A stretch of 64,000 nucleotides of DNA from Hydractinia symbiolongicarpus (lineage: Eukaryota; Cnidaria; Hydrozoa; Anthoathecata; Hydractiniidae): contig NC_079879.1 of assembly GCF_029227915.1 (NCBI RefSeq), positions 17,174,001-17,238,000 of the forward strand, read 5' to 3'. A program made the position numbers and the translations under genes. This document shows, piece after piece, positions 12,301 through 24,300 of this stretch (position 1 is its first letter; each line of letters begins with the position of its first letter). The notes beneath the pieces were generated by a model that was not told the DNA's origin, did no database searches, and saw only the letters and a list, made by a program, of their open reading frames with translations.

Positions 12301-15300
12301 GCGCAATGTATTATAAAACTTCAAGAAAGATTTTTATTATTTAATTACTTCACACTAATACTTAAGGGAATAGCTTATCAATGCATTTGCACAATGCATC
12401 TCCCTATTAGAAAAAATATAATTGCTCCGATATTTCTTAGCGGGCGCATTGTTTTTTAACACGCAAATATAAACTTGCAAAACGCTCAAGGGATTTAATT
12501 ATAACAAAAGACAAACGACTGTGATATTAGCGTGTGATATTAGCGTGTACGCGGTTAGATTACATTCAGTATGTACTGTATTTGATATATTTCATACAGT
12601 AAAATGTAAGAAATCAACAGTAAACAACATCATCATCATCATCATCATTCTCTGCTAAACATCCGTTTTCCATGCTAGCATGGGTTGGACGGGCATATTA
12701 ATGACCCTCTTCCAATCTGATCTAGACTGTGTTAGATCTGAACTCAACTTCCTTTGTATCAAGTCTGTCCTTATAACCTCCTGCCAAGTCTTTCTCGGTC
12801 TGCCTCTGAACAGAAAAGAAATGTAAGAACATTATTTATTTCGGTATATTGGGTGCGTACCCAAGCCCAACATTAACAAAAATCAATTATTTTGTTTCTA
12901 CACATGATATCTTACACAAAATGCAAAATGTCAAAAGATCAATTTAAATATAGAAAAATCGCTCATTTCTGGTTCATCTTAATCTCTCCAATAAACGTTT
13001 ATACAAAATATCTAACCTATCGTACAAATAAATAGTTTTTGTGTAACATTGCATATTGTCCTCCCTAACAAAAGTTGATCACAAAATGTTGAATTACAAA
13101 CTTCAATTATTTCTCTTATCCAAAAATTTCAAACCTCACAGTTTGCAACACATAAATTGTAAGACAACTAAAATCGGTTATTTCTGTCTATTGCATACCG
13201 TACTCTTACATAGACCTTTATGCAAAATATAAAATTGATAGCCCGTCAATAAATCTACTTAATTAGGGAGGCAAATAGTTAGGTGGTGATGATGATATCA
13301 TTTGCCCATTACCATTTTTGTTCCTTCCACTGTGTTCAGCCTAAAGCGATGATCAGAATAACGCATAGAATCACGTGCTTTCCACAGAGTGTTAAGAAAT
13401 ATCATGATTAAAAGAAATTTTGATGGTGTCACCAGACCTTTCGTATACATTTTTTTTTTGGATTTTTATTAGTCTACCATATAAAAATAAAAACTTTTCA
13501 CGAGAATTCATTCATTTTCATACGACACAGAGATAAATTTAAACTTAGCAATGTAATATAGTCACATGTTAGAGCATAACAGGTCAGATCATTGTCTTTT
13601 TACCTTATCAAGAAAGCAGTGCAAATGTCTCGCGAGTGGTAACAATGCAGGGTTTTCGAATTTAAGAATCGAATATTCTGAACAATCGTAATGACAGATG
13701 TAAACATTTATTTAAGTTTGTTTAAATTTTGGTAAGTTTAAGTTTTTATATCACCCTGTAGTGTTAAAAACAGTAACAACGGATAATTACTTTTAATAGG
13801 TTAGATAAATTCTTCTCTAAGAAATACATGCTATTTATGTAAGAAGAGTGTTTTTCTTTTCAGCCTAAATATTCTTAACTTTTTGACAAATATCATCCTC
13901 ATTATTAAGATTTCGGATTACATCTGAGATCTTATTAAAACGGTCGGTCTTTTTCCTCTCCTTCTTCTTCTTTAACCGATTTTTTAACCGATTGTCATAA
14001 CGACACAACTTTTAAGGGCCGACCTGACCCTGCGACCTAGCGCTACGCCGGCTGTTTACTTGTCTTGATATTCGTGAAATTGGGAAAGAATGAAGACTGC
14101 GTTGCAAATTTTACCACAATTATTGTTATAGACTGTTATTTTAATATTATTTGATGAGCTATGCTAGATACTCCTTTAAAATTTTGTTTTCAATTATGTT
14201 TTCAACGAGGCGGATTGTGTTCAAATAAACCGAGCTCTAGGGGTTAAGGTACCAAGTTCTAAGACGCCATATTGATTATACTTCAGCTTTTTTGAAGAGA
14301 AGGGAAATATTTGGTTGGGTTAGTATAATTACTTAATTGCCTAAATTTTAGTTCTATCAACGTTTAAGATATTCTCCTCATTTTGTATATGTTTTCACAT
14401 TTTAAGATAAAAATGTGATCACGTTTTCTAGCCATGTGTAAATCTGAAACAAACCAATTTCAAAATTTTAGCTACAATCCCGGTCAAAATATATTGGCAG
14501 TAAGGTACAAAAAGTGCAGTATAATCCTTTCCTCTCCCCTCTCCCCCATTATCAATGTTTGGAAACTTGTTAGCACAACTTTTGAACATTGATACTTGGG
14601 AAGAGGGAGCTTTGTACTTATCCTGCTCTTGCTATACGTGTAAAAAGGGTTTACTGCCATTATTTTTGACCTGGTTTGTAGCTACAAACGTAGATTTCAA
14701 GGCAGCATCCTGATGAAACCAGCTATCCTATTTATTCTTATTATTTTTAAGTTTGGTACATTATTATTTATTTTTATGTTGGGGTTGTGGCTCTCTAGCT
14801 ACCTCTGTCTGAAGAGTAAAATTAGCCAAATGGAGTTTGGCTAGGTGCAACAAAATTCTTAATCAATAGTTCTTATGCTAAATGCAATTAGTGTAGGTAG
14901 CGACACCTTTTATTACTGTCATGACAAATTGCTCTGCAAAATAAAATTGCTTAGTAATTTTTTTAGCTGAACATGATAACAATGTGAACATTTCAGCCAT
15001 TTCAGCCACTTGGGGGTAATAAAATCAACAAACACGTGTTTCTTCTTTTGCACTTTTAACTCTACCATCTTTAGTCCTAATGCCGTTCTAGTTAAACGGC
15101 ACCGAGAGTCTAGCAAACAAAAACAAATATGGCGGCAATCTAATACCCCCACTTGACGTAAAGTTCTCATTAAAAATTACTCTCCAAATAAATATTGTTT
15201 GAACATTGTCAACAAATGTTTCTTTGGCGGTTTTGTAAATATATCGCTTTGTTTTCACTTGAAGGTATATATTCTACAGCTATCTGATTCTGTTGAAAAC

Positions 15301-18300
15301 ATTCTCTGATATAATGGTATCGGATATCGATATGTTTGGCCTTCATGTGCTTTACGGGGTTTTTCAATAACGCTAAGGCACCTTGGTTGTCATTTTTAAT
15401 CACAGACGGCTTGAGGTCAAAATTTGTTAAATCTTTGATAAGTTGTGTTAGGTAGGCGGTCTCCTGAGCTGTTAGTGAGAGGGCCATATATTCAGCTTCG
15501 CACGTTGAAAGTGCCACAGACGCTTGTTTTTTCGACCTCCAACTAATAGGTGGCCCACTCGGATTGATGCTGATACAATAACCAGTAATACTTCTTCTGT
15601 TATCCAAAGAAAAAGCCCAATCAGCATCACAAAATGCATAGAGACGAAATTCTTCATGGTTTAGTTTACGAAAAGTGAATGTATAACTCACAGTATTCTT
15701 TATATATCGAAATACATGTTTTAACATAATCCAGTCTGAATTTTCAGGCTTTGACAAGTGTTGAGACAGCTTAGTTACAACATAACTCAAATCTGGTCGG
15801 GAGCAAGTCATGGCATATACAATGCTTCCCACCATTTGACGATATAGTTTGGTGTCGTTATCGGTCTTCTCAGTATCACTGGTCTCATCTAATATATATG
15901 CGGCAGGGTTTTGTTCGCATGGGGTATTCCTCGGTTTACAATCATTGAGACTGAATTGGATAAGGACATTTTTAAGGTAACGGGACTGGGACATGGTGAC
16001 GTAGTCAATCCCCCTCTCAAAATCAATTCCAAGAAACGATGAGAGTGTTCCAAGATCTTTCATATTAAATCGATTCTTCAACTGGATCTTGACAGTGTTG
16101 AGCAGTTCGTCCTTACTTGATGTAATAATAATGTCATCCACCCAAACAAGTAACACAATTGGATAACCACATTGTCTACGAACAAACACACATGGATCGG
16201 CATGAGATTGGACAAAAACAATATCACATAAAAAATCATGCAGCAATTGGTGCCAATTGCGTCCACTTTGTTTGACCTCATAAAGAGATTTATTTAACTT
16301 CCAAACATTATTGGCTGTTTCATATCCAGGAGCTGGTTGAACATAAACTTCACATTCTATTGGAGCGTGTAAATATGCTCCTTTAACATCCATTTGATGA
16401 ATGTTCCAATCTTCTTGAACAGCTACCTGTAGTAAAGTACGGATAGATTCCATTCTAGCAGTTGGTGAAAAGGTTTCTGAGTAATCTATTCCTTCTTTTT
16501 GACTGAATCCTTTTGCTACATAATGCGCTTTGTAAATTGGGTTGCTTGAATTTCCTTTGATGGTGTACACCCATTTCCCCCCCACTGCTTGCTTATTTTT
16601 GGGTAGTGGTGTTTCGGTGAACGTATCGTTGAGCTTCAAAGAGTTGATTTCTTCTTCCATTGCGCTTATCCATTGATCTGCGTCATCTTGTTGAATTGCG
16701 TCATTGTATGTGTTTGGAACATTCAGATAACAACAATCATAATCGGTGTCTGCAAAATCACTACAGTGATAATCAGCATATCGTGGTGGAGCTTTGCGTT
16801 CCCTAGTTGGGTATCGAGCCTCCGGATTTCTCTCTGGGTTCTCATTTTGTTCTGAACTACTTTTTGTAGCCGGTTTAGTATTGGCTTCAGTTGAAAATAA
16901 GTCGTTGCTGATGGCTGTGTTCGGCTCTTCGACATGAAATTTTTCCGTAAATTTCACAAGTCTATGTCTTGATACAGTCCTGCTGTGGGAATAGTAAACT
17001 AGATAGGCTGGACTCTCTTTATCATACCCGACAAAAATTCCTTTACGGCTTCTTGGGTCCAGTTTCTTTTGATTATGGACGTATGCATAACATATTGTAC
17101 CAAAAACATGTAATCTTGAGATGTCAGGTTTTAGTCCTGTGATAAGACCATATGGTGTTTCTCTGATGCGGTCTCGAAACAACGATTTCGAATATGTGTA
17201 GCAGCCATAACAGCATATGTCCATAAATGTTTAGGTAAGCTAGCTTCAAGTAACAATGCTCTTCCCATTTCAAAAAGGGTGTGCCAGCTGCGCTCTGCAG
17301 TGCCATTTTGATGAGGAGAATGTGGAGCAGAGATTTCGTGTTTGATACAGTGTTTTGTCAGGATAGTTTTATAGTCCTGTGATATGTATTTCCCACCCCC
17401 ATCCGATCGCATTCGTTTTACATCACCAAATGGAAAAATTTTTTCGTCAAAATTAAAGGTTTTCACTTTGCCGTAGGGCGCTATGTCTGCTAAAATTTTT
17501 CTAATGCACGGGACGCATCAGATTTCTGTTTTAAAAAATAAGTAAACATACATCCTGTGAAATCATCATTGAAAACAAGAGCATATCTGAAGCCATTCAG
17601 TGACGCTGGTTCTATTGGTCCGGCTAGGTCGGTGTGTACAAGTTCGAAAGGATTCGTGGCACGGATGTCTGGCTGACGATTACGAGTGTTGGTCTGCTTT
17701 GCTAGTGTACATACCTCACAGTCAAATTTTTCTCGTTCACTGATGTGCATTCCTTGAACTAAAGGTTCTAATTTTATCACATCATCAATATTATATTGTC
17801 CTAATATTCTGTGCCATGTTCTCAAATCTTCTATGCGTTTTTGGCTCACATTATTTTTGTACAGATAGTCGTTGGCGTTGTTTGATTGGAAAGATTGTTC
17901 CATCTGGGGCAATGAGATTAGCATGATCATTGGAGAAGTTGACAACAGCACCTTTACAGGTTGCGGCTTGAACAGAAAAAATATTTTGAGGGTAAGTTGG
18001 TACATACAGTGCGTTTTCAAGGTTAACTTTAACTAGTTCTCCACTTTCTGTGCGTAAGTATGTGACATACGTTCCTCTTTTCAATGCAACATTGTTTGAT
18101 TTGCTCCCATCTGCCAGTTCTATATAATGTTCAGCTGGTTTGAAGTTGTTATCAATTTCAATCATATTTTCTTCAGAATTCACTATATGGGTTGTTGCTC
18201 CACAGTCCACGAGTAGTGTCTCACTACCATTAATTTTCATACTGAAGTCATCATTAATCTTGAATGCAAAAGAATGACTCTGATTATTATCACTCATCAA

Positions 18301-21300
18301 CTTGGCCTGGTCACGGTTTTGTTTTTGGCAGTTACGGTTCGAGTGCGATGAGGATCTACAAACGGTACACCATCGTCGCCGACATTCACTCGCTTTATGT
18401 CCAGCAACTCCACAACTGTAACAAATGAGTTGTTTAGATAAATATTCATTTCGTGCTTTCATAATAGCTTCATTTTTATTAGCTTCTGGTTTTGTAGATC
18501 GGGTAGTTTCAGTTTCATCAAAATTTCTCAGAGCTTGCTTGAATTTGTGAAATGTGTCTACAGTTTCGGATTGTGTTATAATAGCAACAAAAGCTTTGTA
18601 CTGATCGGGGAGTCCCTTGAGTACCATTGCAATTAACAAAGCATCACTGACATTCTCACCAGCTGTTTTCAATATGGCTGCAGCTTTTTCTGCCCTCATC
18701 ATATAATCAGTTACTGATTCATTGTCACTTTTCAACAATGTTGTAAGTTGGTTGTATAGTGTAATTATTCTCGGTTTGCTACTTCCTGAATAAAATTCTC
18801 TTTGAACGCCTTTCTTCCATCATCTTTTGGTTCACGAATGACCATTGACAAAGAACGTTCATCTAAAAACTGTATAAGTTCAGCAAATGCAAGTTCATTT
18901 TTATCTGGATCAATTTCGATACTACTAGTTCCAACTAAAGTGTCTTTAAGTTCCTGAACTCTCATGTAACCTAAAATCTTTGTTTCCCATATCTCAAATT
19001 TTCGTTCATCCCCATCAAAAATCAAGTTCTGCCACTGGTTTCTTGGTGGACTGGGCCCATAACCTGTGAACATTTCAGCCATTTCAGCCACTTGGGGGTA
19101 ATAAAATAAACAAATACGAAAATGGTTTTTCTTCTATATAAAATCAACAAACACGTGTTTCTTCTTTTACACTTTTAACTCTACCATCTTTAGTCCTAAT
19201 GCCGTTCTAGTTAAACGGCACCGAGAGTCTAGCAAACAAAAACAAATATGGCGGCAATCTAACAAACAACAGGCTGTTTCCTGTGTTTTTATTTAAACCG
19301 TAGCTGCAATAAAGTTTTTTTTGAAAAATGCAGTTTAGTAGGTAGCGACACCTTTTATTACTGTCATGAAAACTTACTCTGCAAAATAAAATTGCGCTTT
19401 GTAAATTGGGTTGCTTGAATTTCCTTTGATGGTGTACACCCATTTCCCCCCCACTGCTTGCTTATTTTTGGGTAGTGGTGTTTCGGTGAACGTATCGTTG
19501 AGCTTCAAAGAGTTGATTTCTTCTTCCATTGCGCTTATCCATTGATCTGCGTCATCTTGTTGAATTGCGTCATTGTATGTGTTTGGAACATTCAGATAAC
19601 AACAATCATAATCGGTGTCTGCAAAATCACTACAGTGATAATCAGCATATCGTGGTGGAGCTTTGCGTTCCCTAGTTGGGTATCGAGCCTCCGGATTTCT
19701 CTCTGGGTTCTCATTTTGTTCTGAACTACTTTTTGTAGCCGGTTTAGTATTGGCTTCAGTTGAAAATAAGTCGTTGCTGATGGCTGTGTTCGGCTCTTCG
19801 ACATGAAATTTTTCCGTAAATTTCACAAGTCTATGTCTTGATACAGTCCTGCTGTGGGAATAGTAAACTAGATAGGCTGGACTCTCTTTATCATACCCGA
19901 CAAAAATTCCTTTACGGCTTCTTGGGTCCAGTTTCTTTTGATTATGGACGTATGCATAACATATTGTACCAAAAACATGTAATCTTGAGATGTCAGGTTT
20001 TAGTCCTGTGATAAGACCATATGGTGTTTCTCTGATGCGGTCTCGAAACAACGATTTCGAATATGTGTAGCAGCCATAACAGCATATGTCCATAAATGTT
20101 TAGGTAAGCTAGCTTCAAGTAACAATGCTCTTCCCATTTCAAAAAGGGTGTGCCAGCTGCGCTCTGCAGTGCCATTTTGATGAGGAGAATGTGGAGCAGA
20201 GATTTCGTGTTTGATACAGTGTTTTGTCAGGATAGTTTTATAGTCCTGTGATATGTATTTCCCACCCCCATCCGATCGCATTCGTTTTACATCACCAAAT
20301 GGAAAAATTTTTTCGTCAAAATTAAAGGTTTTCACTTTGCCGTAGGGCGCTATGTCTGCTAAAATTTTTCTAATGCACGGGACGCATCAGATTTCTGTTT
20401 TAAAAAATAAGTAAACATACATCCTGTGAAATCATCATTGAAAACAAGAGCATATCTGAAGCCATTCAGTGACGCTGGTTCTATTGGTCCGGCTAGGTCG
20501 GTGTGTACAAGTTCGAAAGGATTCGTGGCACGGATGTCTGGCTGACGATTACGAGTGTTGGTCTGCTTTGCTAGTGTACATACCTCACAGTCAAATTTTT
20601 CTCGTTCACTGATGTGCATTCCTTGAACTAAAGGTTCTAATTTTATCACATCATCAATATTATAGTGTCCTAATATTCTGTGCCATGTTCTCAAATCTTC
20701 TATGCGTTTTTGGCTCACATTATTTTTGTACAGATAGTCGTTGGCGTTGTTTGATTGGAAAGATTGTTCCATCTGGGGCAATGAGATTAGCATGATCATT
20801 GGAGAAGTTGACAACAGCACCTTTACAGGTTGCGGCTTGAACAGAAAAAATATTTTGAGGGTAAGTTGGTACATACAGTGCGTTTTCAAGGTTAACTTTA
20901 ACTAGTTCTCCACTTTCTGTGCGTAAGTATGTGACATACGTTCCTCTTTTCAATGCAACATTGTTTGATTTGCTCCCATCTGCCAGTTCTATATAATGTT
21001 CAGCTGGTTTGAAGTTGTTATCAATTTCAATCATATTTTCTTCAGAATTCACTATATGGGTTGTTGCTCCACAGTCCACGAGTAGTGTCTCACTACCATT
21101 AATTTTCATACTGAAGTCATCATTAATCTTGAATGCAAAAGAATGACTCTGATTATTATCACTCATCAACTTGGCCTGGTCACGGTTTTGTTTTTGGCAG
21201 TTACGGTTCGAGTGCGATGAGGATCTACAAACGGTACACCATCGTCGCCGACATTCACTCGCTTTATGTCCAGCAACTCCACAACTGTAACAAATGAGTT

Positions 21301-24300
21301 GTTTAGATAAATATTCATTTCGTGCTTTCATAATAGCTTCATTTTTATTAGCTTCTGGTTTTGTAGATCGGGTAGTTTCAGTTTCATCAAAATTTCTCAG
21401 AGCTTGCTTGAATTTGTGAAATGTGTCTACAGTTTCGGATTGTGTTATAATAGCAACAAAAGCTTTGTACTGATCGGGGAGTCCCTTGAGTACCATTGCA
21501 ATTAACAAAGCATCACTGACATTCTCACCAGCTGTTTTCAATATGGCTGCAGCTTTTTCTGCCCTCATCATATAATCAGTTACTGATTCATTGTCACTTT
21601 TCAACAATGTTGTAAGTTGGTTGTATAGTGTAATTATTCTCGGTTTGCTACTTCCTGAATAAAATTCTCTTTGAACGCCTTTCTTCCATCATCTTTTGGT
21701 TCACGAATGACCATTGACAAAGAACGTTCATCTAAAAACTGTATAAGTTCAGCAAATGCAAGTTCATTTTTATCTGGATCAATTTCGATACTACTAGTTC
21801 CAACTAAAGTGTCTTTAAGTTCCTGAACTCTCATGTAACCTAAAATCTTTGTTTCCCATATCTCAAATTTTCGTTCATCCCCATCAAAAATCAAGTTCTG
21901 CCACTGGTTTCTTGGTGGACTGGGCCCATAACCTGTGAACATTTCAGCCATTTCAGCCACTTGGGGGTAATAAAATAAACAAATACGAAAATGGTTTTTC
22001 TTCTATATAAAATCAACAAACACGTGTTTCTTCTTTTACACTTTTAACTCTACCATCTTTAGTCCTAATGCCGTTCTAGTTAAACGGCACCGAGAGTCTA
22101 GCAAACAAAAACAAATATGGCGGCAATCTAACAAACAACAGGCTGTTTCCTGTGTTTTTATTTAAACCGTAGCTGCAATAAAGTTTTTTTTGAAAAATGC
22201 AGTTTAGTAGGTAGCGACACCTTTTATTACTGTCATGAAAACTTACTCTGCAAAATAAAATTGCTGAGTGATTTTTTTAGCTGGACATGGTAACGACAGG
22301 TTATTTCCCGTGTTTTTATTAAGTCGTAGTTGCAATAAAGTTTTTTTTTGGAAAAGGCATTACACCTATACACATGTGCAACACCGTTTACCTGTACTAA
22401 GTGCTCAGCCTGTTGTTAGCGACAGATTGTTGCCTGTTTGTTTTATTTAAATGGAAGCTGTAATAAGTATTTTTAAAATGGGTATGATGCCTATATTGAT
22501 ATGTGACACGGTTTACCTGTCCGTAGTAAGTGCTTAGCCAAGTGTTAACAGTGTGTACACCCTGTGTTTTTATGTAAACCGAAGTTACAACACAATTTTT
22601 TTAAAAAGGGGGTTACGCGTAAACGCATTGACCATAATGTTGGGCGCCTATTTTTTTAAAAATGTATTACACCGGAAACACCATAATGTTCTGCACCTCA
22701 CTCGATTTATGACATACTATACTAAAGCGCTCCACGTAAATGTGTGGCACAGTTTACACTTCTTATTAATCGTTCTTCGAGGCGTTCAATGCCTGGTAAC
22801 ACGGTTACTTGTGGCTTAACTCGGCATTTTGACTCCAAGTCCCCCGGCTAGTCTAAATATTATTACCACGGAATCGCATTTTAAATCTCTTTTGTTAATT
22901 CTAAACCAATGAACGTAGTCATAACCTTTTTGTTTCTTTCGCCTACTTCTATTTCTTTTTTGTTTTTAAACTTGTAGGATCCAACTTTATGGTCAAATCT
23001 TAGATATCTTAAACTTCATAAGGATTTTAGTCATGTTGCAGGTATAATAAACATTCCGAAATATCGCTACACCACAAGCAATAATATTTAATAAATTGAT
23101 ATGCCAAAACGTCTTGGTTTCTTTCTTATGGATGTTAAGTGTAGTGCGGTATTGTTAAAGTATTAATTTTTACGGATTACTTTTTTACGAGCATCTAGTT
23201 GTAAAGTCTGATCGGCTTGCGTTTTTTTTAAACTTATGACCCATGCTTTGCCCGCTAACTTGTTGGTTTGTTCTAGCCTGTATCTCACATACTACATGAA
23301 ACATTTTGCAAGTTTAAGATCATACTATGGGATAATACCGTGTTCCGTTTTCTGACATTTGCCTAGTGAATTTTTTTGTTTCACTCGGCCTCTCTCGGAT
23401 TCACGGTACTTCCTGTTTTGTTCTAGTTTTCTTTTTCTGCGAATATTAAGCATAATGTTACCAGTTATCTGTTCAGTTGTGAGTATTTTGAAATATTGAG
23501 TTTCAAGACACATTGCTTCGCCAGGGGTGACGTATATTTCGCGTATGTAGTTTTCAACATGTTGCAATGAATCAAATTTTTAGACGACTGACGTACCCTG
23601 TTCAGTTATTTGTCTAGTTATTTTTGTCAGTTATTTGTCTGTCTTATTTACTAGTTTGGCTATGAGGATCAAATAAATAAATTTGCGGGTGGTCCCAAAC
23701 TATAGCAAAACTAACGCCTCTAATAATGCCCAGCATTCCTTGCCCTTTATCGGATTCAGATGAATTATGAAAAGTGCGTAATGAAGTGCTATCGTCTGTA
23801 ATAATATGAGAAACATTTTCTATACTTTGTATTTCTATGACCTCATTTTCAAGAACCAAACTATTTGAGAGCTCACTTGCGCTTAAATACTGGTTTGTGT
23901 ATCCTAGGTTTGTGTACCACTTTGTTCCTTCGTAAAGGATATGATCAAGATCACCTGGATTGCAAAAAGAAACTTTTTTAAGAGCCGACCAAACGATCGC
24001 AAACAGGGAATTACACATACATTGTGTACCAGTAAAAGTTCCAAGCCTAACATCCCCTTGATGAAAAGATCCCTGTACCGACTTTAAAATAGTGCAAGGC
24101 CCCGGATTAGTTTCAACATCACCAGAAAGTAAAAGTACCATACGGCGACAACTTTTATATGCGGGGCTCATATTAGCGGTGGTAACGTGTGATCGAGAAA
24201 AAAACATCTTAAAAGCTAGAGAAACCTCTGTCATTTTGTAATTTCACCAATAAATTCACTACTAAATTCACCGATAAGTTCACTATCAAGTCCACCAATA

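Larger units (their letters stand above)
14983..19264 (-). mobile_element. Ty1/copia LTR retrotransposon, full length
   Basis: Transcribed right to left. The 5' LTR is 19065-19264 (200 bp) and the 3' LTR 14983-15145 (163 bp, with one 37-bp deletion). The 5' LTR runs TG...CA; the 3' LTR keeps the terminal CA but starts TA. The AACAA target duplication lies at 14978-14982 and 19265-19269. A polypurine tract AAGTGGGGG directly abuts the 3' LTR (15146-15154, minus). The primer-binding site is 19051-19064. Internal order is gag, protease, integrase, reverse transcriptase, RNase H, which is the copia order. It sits antisense in ARID5 intron 4. Confidence 0.93.

Noticed and set aside
16673-16855. 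Plus-strand and alternative-frame ORFs within copia
   Set aside because: They overlap the conserved RT/integrase frames and repeat identically in the duplicated copy only because the DNA is duplicated.
14983-22261. Two independent copia insertions
   Set aside because: The second copy lacks its own 3' LTR and target duplication on the left, and shares 128 bp of host flank with the first. It is a tandem duplication, not a new insertion.
23644-24234. 2A motif as part of a picorna-like virus insertion
   Set aside because: No capsid or polymerase sequence is nearby, and the downstream domain is C76-like. 2A motifs also occur in invertebrate retroelements and cellular genes.
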